Below are positions 9,001-18,305 of a stretch of DNA of 64,000 nucleotides, piece by piece. The DNA lies in assembly GCF_040811775.1 (NCBI RefSeq), contig NZ_JBFNXW010000001.1:1860001-1924000 (forward strand), given 5' to 3'. Position 1 is the stretch's first letter. Each line of letters starts with the position of its first letter. This DNA is from Balneola sp. MJW-20. GTDB lineage: Bacteria > Bacteroidota > Rhodothermia > Balneolales > Balneolaceae. A program made the translations under genes and the position numbers. The notes below the pieces were generated by a model. That model searched no databases and had not been told where the DNA came from. It saw only the letters and a list, made by a program, of their open reading frames with translations.

Positions 9001-9542
9001 TACAGGACCTTACAGATGCAGAAGAGAAACTGCTCGAAACCATTCATGAGATCAATGAGACGGCAACGGCCCGGTTCAACACTACTTTTGAAAGAATTAG
9101 AACCAATTTTCAACGGGTATTCAAGACCCTGTTCCATGAAGACGATTACTGTGATCTGATCATTGAAGAAGATGTGGAAGATCCCCTGGAGGCCCGCATC
9201 GAGATCAAGGCTCAGCCAAAAGGGAAGCGACCCTCCGGCATCTCACAGCTGTCCGGTGGTGAAAAAACCCTGACCGCTATTGCCCTGCTTTTTGCGATCT
9301 ACCTGGTAAAGCCCTCTCCTTTCTGCGTACTCGACGAGGTAGATGCTCCCCTGGATGATGCGAATATTGAACGCTTTGCCAAAATGATCAAAGAATTCAG
9401 TCACGATACCCAGTTCATCATCATTACTCACAATAAGAAAACCATGAGTAAAGCTGAGATGATGTATGGGGTGACCATGCCAGAAACCGGTGTATCCCGC
9501 CTCGTTGGTGTGAAGATGGACGAAGTGGATGAGATCGCTTAA
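6018..9542 (+). CDS. smc: Chromosome segregation protein SMC
   Basis: SMC is the ATPase core of the condensin-like complex that organises and segregates the chromosome. The 1174-residue protein has an N-terminal Walker A (GPNGCGKSN, 31-39), long coiled coils at roughly 170-500 and 670-1000, and a hinge domain between them (about 510-660, with GDALNYVVVKTLDEAKQAA). The C-terminal signature LSGGEKTLTAIALL is near 1077 and the Walker B/D-loop FCVLDEVDAPLDDAN near 1102. Length and order are typical. The partners scpA and scpB are not in the window. Confidence 0.97.
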   Translation: MYISELNLQGFKSFAHKTKVKFDSGITSIVGPNGCGKSNIVDALRWVLGEQRPSLLRSSAMANVIFNGTAQKKALGMAEVSLTFVNDKGILPLEYSEVTITRRLYRSGDSEYLINNTSCRLKDIMELFMDTGMGSDAYSVIELKMVEEILNDKNNDRRRLFEEAAGVTKYKDQRKKTLRKLDETRKDLQRVDDLLIELRKKARSLEIQAEKAEKAKVYKEELELLDKGLTLHDHKKIQSELEPLQERIDNADKEKKEISKLNEELEENDEKARQQLVEKERQQAEAQRKVSQLHNAIRDADTTLRITREKIENEKKVIAEYAKDIEQGQIDLKELTELLDSSRSKLESFDEDLERSERSLEESKKKYSQIQQQYNRERHDLYEIEVQFSATSNELNQLQTRRIKIESRLENTEGDLERINDEITDLNDEIDNLNGEQGLIENKLEKLVVNRDELEKELEEAREKREQFADKQNEIKDEMRTLRSKKASLESEIGLMNELANSNEAFPNSVKYLIEKHRFDFKEMTTVSEIFNTDETHAVALEAALGDALNYVVVKTLDEAKQAAKILRDQKKGKATFIPLDQLSAKYEVQDGSLFDQVKSKREYSALKQLLLGNVLTFDSVEDAFKEVSNSEVVGVTYEGEVITGNKFYKSGSKSKNAGVRVGLKDKIEKLESELKKTDKEITKLDEYLQQIVTKYEKLDIAALSQALKEREQEVRRLEQQQHSLSSKVQVYQKNISELVNRKDHLKSSEGTAQEELNSIQPKQKELQNKLLELDEVQNEKKELLESLEEERAIAQSRYNDAQLKHQDLRNKVDNLEKDIRRAESGIGNVESRIESRSSMTEESKERIKGYKEQIEGLEEELASNKELKAEADEQLQKAEEAAARQRGKINEIEKELKEVRRRKEVNMELVHHLAMAKEKMEMQIQSLADHIWETYGILMKQVEQELPEDKSPEEAKERIGWLRQKLNKIGDVNPLAIEEYKEEKERLDFYEGQIQDLTDAEEKLLETIHEINETATARFNTTFERIRTNFQRVFKTLFHEDDYCDLIIEEDVEDPLEARIEIKAQPKGKRPSGISQLSGGEKTLTAIALLFAIYLVKPSPFCVLDEVDAPLDDANIERFAKMIKEFSHDTQFIIITHNKKTMSKAEMMYGVTMPETGVSRLVGVKMDEVDEIA

Positions 9543-9649
9543 CGTGTGAATGTGTTCATTTGCAATTATGAAAACATAAAGGTCCCTTTTCCCGATAAAT
9601 TGAATACAATCGGTAAATGATATTTGAGCACATAATGTTCTGCATCAAC

Positions 9650-9673
9650 ACATACACGTTAACACTTTAACAC
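9650..9673 (-). repeat. Three octamer units (GTGTTARN-like), inverted, upstream of ispH
   Basis: On the minus strand this stretch reads GTGTTAAA, GTGTTAAC, GTGTATGT as three contiguous octamers. They resemble the seven-unit array downstream of ispH but lie in the opposite orientation. The array ends 8 nt before the ispH GTG start. Confidence 0.55.
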
Positions 9674-9681
9674 TTCAAAAA

Positions 9682-10923
9682 GTGGCCAGAAAAAAGTTCG
9701 ACATCCCTGAAATGTATAAATCTCCTGTGATCCGAAAGGTAAAGGAGGCTACTAAAGTGATGGATCCGATGAAAAAAGATCTGCAGCCATCTGTACTGGA
9801 TTTCGGACCTGTACAATTTTATGTGCCCCGGTTTTTTGGTTTCTGCTATGGAGTAGAGAATGCCATCGATATTGCTTACCGCACTGTAGCAGAACATCCC
9901 GATAAGAATATCTACCTGCTAAGTGAAATGATCCATAATCCTACCGTGAACGAGGATCTGCTGGATCGAGGCGTAAAGTTTCTATTTGATACGGACGGTA
10001 CTGAAAGGATCCCGATCTCCTCTCTATCATCCGAGGACATTGTTATTGTACCCGCTTTCGGGACCACTCTGGAAATTCAGGAAGAATTGCAGAAAGTTGG
10101 CATCGACCCTTATCAGTATAACACTACCTGCCCTTTTGTAGAGAAGGTCTGGAAACGTGGTAAACAGCTGGGTAAAAAAGATTATGCACTGGTCGTACAC
10201 GGCAAATATCAGCATGAGGAGACACGTGCCACCTTCTCGCACAGTGCCGATCACTCTGCAGTAGTAGTCGTACTCAATCCGGAGGAAGCAAAGATCCTTG
10301 CTGAACTTATGACCGGAGAAAAAGATGCCTCCGACTTTGAGAAATATTTTGGGCACAAATCGACCCCGGGATTCGACCCTCAAAAGGACCTGCAACGTTT
10401 TGGTGTGATCAATCAGACCACCATGCTTGCGACGGAGACTCAGGATGTAATGGATATCCTGAAGGAAGCAGCCATATCAAAGTTTGGCGAATCAGATATC
10501 CTTGATCATTTTGCCGATACAACAGACACACTGTGTTACGCCACAAATGAGAATCAGTCCGCCACGCTTCAACTCACCCAATGTGATGCTGATCTTGCTC
10601 TTGTCGTCGGGGGTTATAATTCGTCCAACACCATGCACCTGGTAGAGATCCTGGAAGAGCACTTCCCGACTTTTCATGTCCGTGACTCAGAGGAACTGAT
10701 CTCCAGGGCTGAGATCCGTCACTTTAACCAGTGGGACAAAGAAATAAGAACGACGATCGACTGGCTGCCCGGCGGAAAAGAACCTTTGAAAATAGCGATC
10801 ACCTCCGGTGCTTCCTGTCCCGATATTCTGGTAGACGAGGTGATGCTGAAGGTGCTGGAATATTTTGAAAATACCCGCTCTGTGGATGAAGTTATTGCCC
10901 CCTTTGAGAAAGAGCTGGATTAA
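9682..10923 (+). CDS. ispH: 4-hydroxy-3-methylbut-2-enyl diphosphate reductase (IspH/LytB), long form
   Basis: IspH is the last enzyme of the MEP isoprenoid pathway. It converts HMBPP to IPP and DMAPP with a [4Fe-4S] cluster. The three cluster cysteines are visible as Cys55 (FGFCYGVENA), Cys150 (NTTCPFVEKVW) and Cys285 (DTLCYATNENQ). Substrate-binding histidines appear in MIHNPTVN and VVHGKYQHEE. At 413 residues it is longer than the roughly 316-residue E. coli enzyme and belongs to the extended form, with about 40 extra N-terminal residues and insertions. The start is GTG at 9682. Octamer repeat arrays flank the gene. Confidence 0.93.
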   Translation: MARKKFDIPEMYKSPVIRKVKEATKVMDPMKKDLQPSVLDFGPVQFYVPRFFGFCYGVENAIDIAYRTVAEHPDKNIYLLSEMIHNPTVNEDLLDRGVKFLFDTDGTERIPISSLSSEDIVIVPAFGTTLEIQEELQKVGIDPYQYNTTCPFVEKVWKRGKQLGKKDYALVVHGKYQHEETRATFSHSADHSAVVVVLNPEEAKILAELMTGEKDASDFEKYFGHKSTPGFDPQKDLQRFGVINQTTMLATETQDVMDILKEAAISKFGESDILDHFADTTDTLCYATNENQSATLQLTQCDADLALVVGGYNSSNTMHLVEILEEHFPTFHVRDSEELISRAEIRHFNQWDKEIRTTIDWLPGGKEPLKIAITSGASCPDILVDEVMLKVLEYFENTRSVDEVIAPFEKELD

Positions 10924-10930
10924 GGGTTTT

Positions 10931-10986
10931 ATGCTGACGTGCTAACGTGTTAATGTGTTAGCGTGCTATTGTGTTAGGGTGTTAGT
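10931..10986 (+). repeat. Octamer minisatellite (consensus GTGTTARN), about 7 units
   Basis: Starting 8 nt after the ispH stop codon, contiguous 8-nt units read ATGCTGAC, GTGCTAAC, GTGTTAAT, GTGTTAGC, GTGCTATT, GTGTTAGG, GTGTTAGT. The array is imperfect. Inverted copies of the same unit occur upstream of ispH. Confidence 0.7.
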
Positions 10987-11103
10987 GTTTTTGACAGGAT
11001 ATCCGGGAAGCCGAGCCAAAATAAACAGATCTGGATCGCTTTCGAAGCCCTTCATTTATAATCTGAATTATTGATGGTCCCGGGTTATTGCTTCTCGGCT
11101 GAC

Positions 11104-12117
11104 CTACTGATCCAGTACGCTGAAATAGGCCACTGAGTTTGGCTGAAAACTACGTAGGCGCAGTTCAAAACGATCGTCTATGAGTTCGATCTCGGGGGTT
11201 ACAAACCCGGTAGAGTCAATAAGGATCTGCTCATAGTTAACATATGCTTCAAAGGGATTGATATTCTCCACATCCGCATATTGCTCGATAGGCACATCGT
11301 ACTTAATAGTCACCATTGAAGGATTATAATTTACATTCTGTCCCCTGGGAAGCCCCCTTGTGCTTATATAAACTTTGCTTTCACCTTCAGTAAACTCTGA
11401 GACATCTGCCTGGTATTGCAGTTGCTCATCTGAAATCGTGACCAAAGGATTTTTATTGGTGATCGGTATACTGGTATTTATATCCTTATCTATATCATTA
11501 AGAATCAATGTATCACTTACTACCCAATCTTCAATATTACTGACCTGAGACCTTGCACCGGTTATGGTCATTGAATCAGGCACAATGCGCGGTTCTCCGA
11601 TCATCCCATAACGACTTCGGTAAGTTATTCTGCTTTCGATAATGATCGGTACCTTCTTACTCACTTTCTCTTCCATACTGATATTTATGATCAGCGGATC
11701 AACCTTGGTCACACTCAGGTCCTGTTCGGAACTCAGGCTTTGCCTCACCTGCTCAAATACGTTCACCTCAGTTTGATTAACATCAATGGATACTGGAGGA
11801 GGATCATTATAAAGCCCGAGCAATTTCCAGCCGTCACCGGTCATCTCCACATTTACACTTTCCGGGAGACCTTTGGTAAGCGCCATATCCTCGGGAATAT
11901 CTCCGATAATGACCGGCATTTCGATACTGATAGAGAAGTTTCCATTCAGGTTAACGATAAACCAGAGCGATATGGCCATGATATAGGCTGCAATAAATAC
12001 GATCACTTTTTCCCGGCGGGCATACTTTACCTGCGTTTCCTCGACACCGGGACCCGTTACTTTACCAAATAATTCTCTTAATGCCTCTTTGAGCGATTGG
12101 AAGGGGTTATCAGCCAT
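11104..12117 (-). CDS. YbbR-domain membrane protein
   Basis: This 337-residue protein has a cytoplasmic N-terminal tail, one membrane segment at about 38-56 (VIVFIAAYIMAISLWFIVNL) and a beta-rich exterior of YbbR-like repeats (VNVEMTGDGWKL, VPIIIESRITYRSRYGM, MTITGARSQVSNI). YbbR proteins of the CdaR type regulate the diadenylate cyclase CdaA in Firmicutes. No cdaA is present in this window, so the role here is unproven. It follows the DUF721 gene by 34 nt on the same strand, probably as the last gene of a recF transcript. The family call is good; the function is inferred. Confidence 0.8.
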   Translation of the reverse strand: MADNPFQSLKEALRELFGKVTGPGVEETQVKYARREKVIVFIAAYIMAISLWFIVNLNGNFSISIEMPVIIGDIPEDMALTKGLPESVNVEMTGDGWKLLGLYNDPPPVSIDVNQTEVNVFEQVRQSLSSEQDLSVTKVDPLIINISMEEKVSKKVPIIIESRITYRSRYGMIGEPRIVPDSMTITGARSQVSNIEDWVVSDTLILNDIDKDINTSIPITNKNPLVTISDEQLQYQADVSEFTEGESKVYISTRGLPRGQNVNYNPSMVTIKYDVPIEQYADVENINPFEAYVNYEQILIDSTGFVTPEIELIDDRFELRLRSFQPNSVAYFSVLDQ

Positions 12118-12151
12118 GCACTAATATAGATTTGGAAAGCACCTAATTCAA

Positions 12152-12445
12152 CTAAGCACGAACAATAAGTTCGGTGACTACGTCCGAATTGATCCTGGCA
12201 TTCAGCCTCTTGATTATATTGAACCGGTTGGCATGGATCTCATGTCGCCAGGAGGGATTCTTGACCCTCATGACCAGTTTCGTGCCTTCAAAGTGAAGAT
12301 CCTCGGTCTGAGAGGCGATCCTTTCCCCAACTACCTCATCCCAATACGACAGGATCATCCCCTGCTTCAGCTGATGCTTTCGCGGGAATTTGTCGAGGTA
12401 CTCTTTAAGTACATCATTCAGGGATTTCGGAGGATCGAATCTCAC
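12152..12445 (-). CDS. DUF721 / DciA-like protein
   Basis: The 97-residue protein matches the DUF721 family: SLNDVLKEYLDKFPRKHQL, YWDEVVGERIASQT, LVMRVKNPSWRHEI and LNARINSDVVTELIVRA. DciA proteins of this family help load the replicative helicase DnaB. The product is a minimal, single-domain version. The start appears to be GTG at 12445, 21 nt after the recF stop codon. Its position directly after recF and about 7 kb from dnaA supports a replication role. Confidence 0.85.
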   Translation of the reverse strand: MRFDPPKSLNDVLKEYLDKFPRKHQLKQGMILSYWDEVVGERIASQTEDLHFEGTKLVMRVKNPSWRHEIHANRFNIIKRLNARINSDVVTELIVRA

Positions 12446-12466
12446 ATGTCTGGTTTAATTCTAAAT

Positions 12467-13594
12467 TCATGCCGGTATTATTTCGGCCTGATCTACCCGA
12501 TAAAACTTGTTATTAGTTCCGTCAAAATCAACATAATCCTTAAAGGGTACCGGATTAGCTGAAGTTATAAAGGTCTGACCTTTGTGTTCCTGCAGAGCAT
12601 TCAGTAATATCTCAATCTTGGAAATATCCAGATCTCCAAAAACATCATCCAGCATAAGAATGGGCAGATCATCCAGTTCGTCTGAATAATAGTGCAGCTG
12701 GGCCAGCTTTAATGAAAGAGCAAATAAGCGGTGCTGTCCCTGAGATCCGTACTTCCTCAGCTCAAAGTCGTTCAGATAAAAGACGATCTCATCCCGGTGC
12801 GGGCCGATGGTCGTTTGCTCGCGTTCGATCTCTTTATCCCTGGCATCGGAAAGCAGCTGCAAATACTCATCACGGATCTCATCCACTTCCGCACCGGCAT
12901 TGCAAAAGGTCTGATATTCCAGCCGGGTAGTCATATCCATGCCGGAGATAAGGGTATAATCGTTTTCCAGATAGTGACTGAATTTATCCAGTACTTCTTT
13001 GCGGCGTGATACAATTCTGGCGCCTGCTTCTGCCAGCTGCATATCCCAGGGTTCCAGATAGATCTCCAGCTGTTCACGCGGCCCTCTGAATTCCTGTAAT
13101 AAGGTATTTCGTTGTTTGCGGATCTTACGGTATTCAATAAGGTCTCTGAGATAAGCCGGTGAGATCTGGCTGATAAACCCGTCTATAAAAGAACGACGCT
13201 CAACCGGCCCTTCCAAAGTTAGCTTTTTATCGTCAGGGGCCAGTACTACTACCGGCACCATACCGATAAGGTCCGAAAGGCGATCCAGGGGAGAGTCATT
13301 AACAAATATCTTTTTTCCTTCTCCTCGTGAGTAAGAACAGCTGACCTTAAATTCTTTGCGGATATTACCTTTGAACTGTCCGCTGATCATAAAATAACTT
13401 TCATCCTGGTGGATCACATACATATCAGAGTTGCTCACAAAACTCCTCGACATACACAAATAATGGATCGCATCGATCAGACTGGTCTTACCTGCACCGT
13501 TCGGTCCTGTGATCACATTGAGGCCCGGTACCCAGTCCACTTTCGTGTCCAAATGATTCCGGAAATTCCTTAATTCAAGGTGATCAATATGCAT
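12467..13594 (-). CDS. recF: DNA replication and repair protein RecF
   Basis: RecF is an SMC-like ABC ATPase that guides RecA loading at ssDNA gaps. The 375-residue protein has a Walker A (GPNGAGKTS, 30-38), the LRNFRNH opening typical of RecF, the signature-like YGSQGQHRLFALSLKLAQ, and Walker B LPILMLDDVFGDLD. It lies between the endonuclease I gene (24 nt upstream) and the DUF721 gene on the same strand. In many bacteria recF sits next to dnaA-dnaN; here it is about 6 kb away. Confidence 0.95.
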   Translation of the reverse strand: MHIDHLELRNFRNHLDTKVDWVPGLNVITGPNGAGKTSLIDAIHYLCMSRSFVSNSDMYVIHQDESYFMISGQFKGNIRKEFKVSCSYSRGEGKKIFVNDSPLDRLSDLIGMVPVVVLAPDDKKLTLEGPVERRSFIDGFISQISPAYLRDLIEYRKIRKQRNTLLQEFRGPREQLEIYLEPWDMQLAEAGARIVSRRKEVLDKFSHYLENDYTLISGMDMTTRLEYQTFCNAGAEVDEIRDEYLQLLSDARDKEIEREQTTIGPHRDEIVFYLNDFELRKYGSQGQHRLFALSLKLAQLHYYSDELDDLPILMLDDVFGDLDISKIEILLNALQEHKGQTFITSANPVPFKDYVDFDGTNNKFYRVDQAEIIPA

Positions 13595-13618
13595 TGGCAG
13601 CTCTCATTCAGAGGGATC

Positions 13619-14698
13619 TTATTTGATCAGGGTCATTTTCTTGAGGATCTGTTGCGATCCGGCCTTCAGGATATAATAGTAAACACCACTTGAAAGACCC
13701 GATGCGTCGAACCGTACAGTGTGATTCCCAGCCGGGTATGACTGCTCCGTAATCGTCTGTACCAGTTTACCGTTTCGGCTGTATACTTTCAGGCTCACCT
13801 TTCTGCTTTGATCCAGACTGAATGGAATATTTGTGACCGGGTTAAACGGGTTCGGATAATTCTGATCCAGACGTATCCCTGAGGGAAGGGCATCCGGTTC
13901 TTCAATACTTACCCCGCTGGCCCCATAGTAGGCTCTTCGTACCAGTGTTGTATCATGAATGAACGGATTACGGTTACCCTGCACACCTTCAATATCCAGA
14001 GAGCGTTCAACCTCTCTTTGATCTACGGGGTCCATGTCATGCCATTCAAGCAAGACTGGTTTCATCTCCTCAAAAAAGGCTGCGTTATTCGTTGCATCTC
14101 CGGTGATACTGGGATCGTCCTGATAAACTGTCCAGAAATAATAGATCGCCCTGGCGATATTTCCCTTAAAATCTTCTCTCGGTTCAAAGGAAGTATTACT
14201 TAAAAGTTCACTGTACTCATCGATATTACTCGTCGGGATGGAACTCTGATTCTGATCCAGACGATACCACGTAGAGGTTTGCTGGTCCGGGATCTCATCA
14301 AAGCGAAAATTGCTTCTCGCACCATTCACATCCACACGGGTGATAAACAAGTGGTGAATGTCGCTTCTCATCGGCAGGTCCTGATCAAAGAAACTCTGCG
14401 GCCAGGTATGCTCCGTATTGAATCCATTTTCCTGAGCTTCAATACGATCCGGGCTTCCTGAGTAGGTATAAGTATAACCGGAATACACTCCTCTGACTCC
14501 CCCGTTCAGAGTGTCAAAATCTTGAAACATATAATCCCGGGCACCATTGTAAGACAGAGATGTACTAACCGAGTAGTTATCCTGCAGAAAGGTGATCAGC
14601 TGCTGCCCATCCAGCTCTGCAGCAATGGAATCGTCCTGGGCCCTGAGGACACCTAATGTGAAAATAGTAACTAATATTAAAGCCGTAAGTTTCTTCAT
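13619..14698 (-). CDS. Secreted endonuclease I family protein with type IX sorting domain
   Basis: This 359-residue protein is predicted to be an extracellular nuclease. It has a signal peptide (1-20, ending LRAQ) and an endonuclease I domain of the His-Me finger fold, with the catalytic GFNTEHTWPQSFF and MRSDIHHLF motifs near residues 90-125. From about 280 it has a C-terminal T9SS type A sorting domain (NYPNPFNPVTNIPF, then YPAGNHTVRFDASGLSSGVY). The sorting domain implies type IX export. It lies 24 nt upstream of recF on the same strand, so a shared transcript is possible, though the functions seem unrelated. Confidence 0.9.
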   Translation of the reverse strand: MKKLTALILVTIFTLGVLRAQDDSIAAELDGQQLITFLQDNYSVSTSLSYNGARDYMFQDFDTLNGGVRGVYSGYTYTYSGSPDRIEAQENGFNTEHTWPQSFFDQDLPMRSDIHHLFITRVDVNGARSNFRFDEIPDQQTSTWYRLDQNQSSIPTSNIDEYSELLSNTSFEPREDFKGNIARAIYYFWTVYQDDPSITGDATNNAAFFEEMKPVLLEWHDMDPVDQREVERSLDIEGVQGNRNPFIHDTTLVRRAYYGASGVSIEEPDALPSGIRLDQNYPNPFNPVTNIPFSLDQSRKVSLKVYSRNGKLVQTITEQSYPAGNHTVRFDASGLSSGVYYYILKAGSQQILKKMTLIK

Positions 14699-14815
14699 TG
14701 AATACAGATCGTTAAACGTCAGTTAGAGATCCAGAGTTATCAGTCAACTCTCAACTTAGATAAACAGGGATCGAAACCTTGAACTGTCCCGATCCCCATT
14801 TATTAACTGCAATTA

Positions 14816-16105
<1,290 letters not shown>

Positions 16106-16225
16106 TTATATCTCCGGTTGTTGGTTATTTAATTACCCTGAAAGGTAAAACGAATTAACATGTACTTAAAGCCATTTCATCGTTAGAATGCTTATTTTAC
16201 GTGAAATTTAAATTCATTCATCATT

Positions 16226-16912
16226 TTGAGTCAAAATCATCCCTGGGTCATCCTCTTTGACATCGACGGCACCCTTCTGACCGTTAATGAACATTTTAAC
16301 CGCCCGCTTCTTCGCGAGATCCTGGACGAACTGGAGATCGATTATCCGGATATGGAAACCGATCCTTTTTCGGGACGGACCGATCATGACATATTCACCT
16401 CTTTCCTGGTGAATCATGACTATGATCAGGAATTATATCAGACCATGAAATCTGCTTACCTGAACCGACTCAAGAACCGACTCAGCAGCAATGATGTCAC
16501 CCGCCATGATCATATAGATTGGGCTCTAGATTACTTTAGTCAACCGGAATTTATACCTGCATTACTAACCGGTAATTATCCCAATGCGGCCGGAACCAAA
16601 CTTAAAGCGGCAAAGATCTTCCATAATTTTTCTTTTGGCGCATTCGGAGAACATCATAGCGATCGCAATCAGTTGCCGCATATCGCCCTCGATAAGGTGC
16701 GCAAACATCTTGGCGTGGATCCTGATCCTGCTCGTTTTATAGTGATCGGAGATACCCCGCGGGACGTTATCTGTGCAAAAAAAGCCAACATGAAGTGTGT
16801 GGCAGTGACTACCGGTAAGTTTGGCAAAGAAGAGCTGAGTGAACACAATCCGGATCTTATTCTGGACGACCTGTCTGAACCTGAGAATTGGTTTGCCAGA
16901 ATCAGCCTCTAA
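16226..16912 (+). CDS. HAD-family hydrolase (phosphoglycolate phosphatase-like)
   Basis: The 228-residue protein has HAD motif I (LFDIDGTLL, nucleophile Asp12 and Asp14), a helical cap, motif II in LLTGNY, and motif IV GDTPRDVICAKKA with the closing Asp pair. This layout matches small phosphatases that act on phosphoglycolate or similar metabolites. The substrate cannot be read from the sequence. The start is TTG at 16226 (MSQNHPWVILFDIDG); no ATG lies close enough upstream. It is divergent from eno. Confidence 0.8.
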   Translation: MSQNHPWVILFDIDGTLLTVNEHFNRPLLREILDELEIDYPDMETDPFSGRTDHDIFTSFLVNHDYDQELYQTMKSAYLNRLKNRLSSNDVTRHDHIDWALDYFSQPEFIPALLTGNYPNAAGTKLKAAKIFHNFSFGAFGEHHSDRNQLPHIALDKVRKHLGVDPDPARFIVIGDTPRDVICAKKANMKCVAVTTGKFGKEELSEHNPDLILDDLSEPENWFARISL

Positions 16913-16950
16913 ATAACTCGTTCGATTATAAATTCAGCGATACTGCAGGA

Positions 16951-17766
16951 TCAACGCATGATCCCGAATACGAAGGTTATCTGTACAGAGCCAAAGAATT
17001 TTCTTTTGTCATTAAAGGGCTCAACATCCACCAGGCCGTCATTGTTATTATCCTGAGGAAATCCCTGTTCCGAAAGGTCCGGTTTAAACGGCTCCAGGAT
17101 CTGTATTCCTTCATTAAAATAACGAACGGTGTAACCAAACTGCACACTGGTCAGACTTGCAAAATTTTCTCCGAAATCCACCCCCAGAATAAACTCACCA
17201 CCGAAGCCAAAATGAGATTTGGTATTACCCCATCCCGTAAATACATCATATACATTCTCATTAAATCCATAGAGCAGCCGATCATTCTCCCTGAACCCAT
17301 TATCATTGGTATCATCAAAGTAAGGTACAGACAGTGCAAAGACGGGACCTCCGCTCAGAGAATAAAATGGCCGGAAATTATCCTGTATAGCCTCCGGAAA
17401 TACCCTCTGTTTAAATCCTACAAAGATGGGGAAATTAACCACCCTTCGGTATTTATCGGGGATGGTCCTGAATCCGAATGTATAATCTATAAAGGTCTGT
17501 TCGGAAGGATCCCGCAGACCACCCACTCCTGCTGTGATCAATAATTCAGTATAGGGATTGAGGACTTTACGATACTGCCCGCTTACACCAAAGCCAAAAT
17601 CGTTCAGAGCAATATAAACAGCATACCCGTTTCTGAAACCTTCATCATATAAATTTCTCGGACTGGTCTTTCTTTTAACCTCGGGCTCTCCGAACTGTGC
17701 CATGGCAGACTGACTGACAAACAACATCAGAAACAGTAATCCGATAAACTTTAGTGAATGCTTCAT
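16951..17766 (-). CDS. Predicted outer-membrane beta-barrel protein
   Basis: This 271-residue protein has a signal peptide (1-23, ending AMAQ), followed by alternating hydrophobic/polar strands rich in aromatic and glycine residues (LNDFGFGVSGQYRKVL, TKSHFGFGGEFILGVDF, SLTSVQFGYTVRYF). It ends with a strand, SVQITFVFGIM. A loop, DNNNDGLVDVEPFND, resembles a calcium-binding turn. No named family is recognised. The architecture and the N-terminal signal support an outer-membrane porin-like or OmpW-like barrel. It is convergent with the HAD gene. Confidence 0.65.
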   Translation of the reverse strand: MKHSLKFIGLLFLMLFVSQSAMAQFGEPEVKRKTSPRNLYDEGFRNGYAVYIALNDFGFGVSGQYRKVLNPYTELLITAGVGGLRDPSEQTFIDYTFGFRTIPDKYRRVVNFPIFVGFKQRVFPEAIQDNFRPFYSLSGGPVFALSVPYFDDTNDNGFRENDRLLYGFNENVYDVFTGWGNTKSHFGFGGEFILGVDFGENFASLTSVQFGYTVRYFNEGIQILEPFKPDLSEQGFPQDNNNDGLVDVEPFNDKRKFFGSVQITFVFGIMR

Positions 17767-17915
17767 GAATTAGGATTGTTTAATAAGAATGAGGGTATAA
17801 ACAGGCTCATAAACGAAAAATTATGCATTTTCTTATTGCCTTGATTGAATAACCTCTTATTTTCAGCACAAATTTGTAAGATGACACCTAAAATAATTAA
17901 TTCAAGCTACTGAGC

Positions 17916-18302
17916 ATGAATTCACACACAACTTATTTGGTATTTGGACCAACTGCAACGCTTCGCAGGATGTCAGCCAAACTCTTCACTGATTATGAAC
18001 CTAAATTTTTATACGAGCATTCTCCGGAAGGCAGTAGTGAGAATATTTTCGTGGCGGTTTATGAAGAGTACGAAAAACAGATCAACTCAAGTGTTACTCT
18101 GACCTGCATCATTGAAAGCACTCCTAAACACAATAAGATCATTCTTAAGAAGACCGGCGGCAGAATGGGCTTCAGAGGATCTTCTCTTTCCGAGGAAAGA
18201 AATGTGGAGGCTAATGTGATCGATTTTATTCTTGACTTCAGCAAGCGTTACGGATTAACGGTTCAGGAAGAACAACCTTCTGAGGAAAAAGAGGAAGAAT
18301 AG
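17916..18302 (+). CDS. Conserved hypothetical protein upstream of prmC
   Basis: This 128-residue soluble protein has no signal peptide or membrane segment and ends in an acidic tail (EEQPSEEKEEE). It has a predicted mixed alpha/beta pattern (TYLVFGPTATLRRMSAKLF, VTLTCIIESTPKHNKIILKK). I do not recognise a family. It lies 3 nt before prmC and is almost certainly co-transcribed and perhaps translationally coupled with it. That context hints at a cytoplasmic housekeeping role but does not define one. Confidence 0.7.
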   Translation: MNSHTTYLVFGPTATLRRMSAKLFTDYEPKFLYEHSPEGSSENIFVAVYEEYEKQINSSVTLTCIIESTPKHNKIILKKTGGRMGFRGSSLSEERNVEANVIDFILDFSKRYGLTVQEEQPSEEKEEE

Positions 18303-18305
18303 CCT

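Noticed and set aside
16888..17544. 218-codon rightward open frame
   Set aside because: It is antisense to the outer-membrane protein gene, whose signal peptide and beta-strand pattern are convincing. The antisense product has no coherent features.
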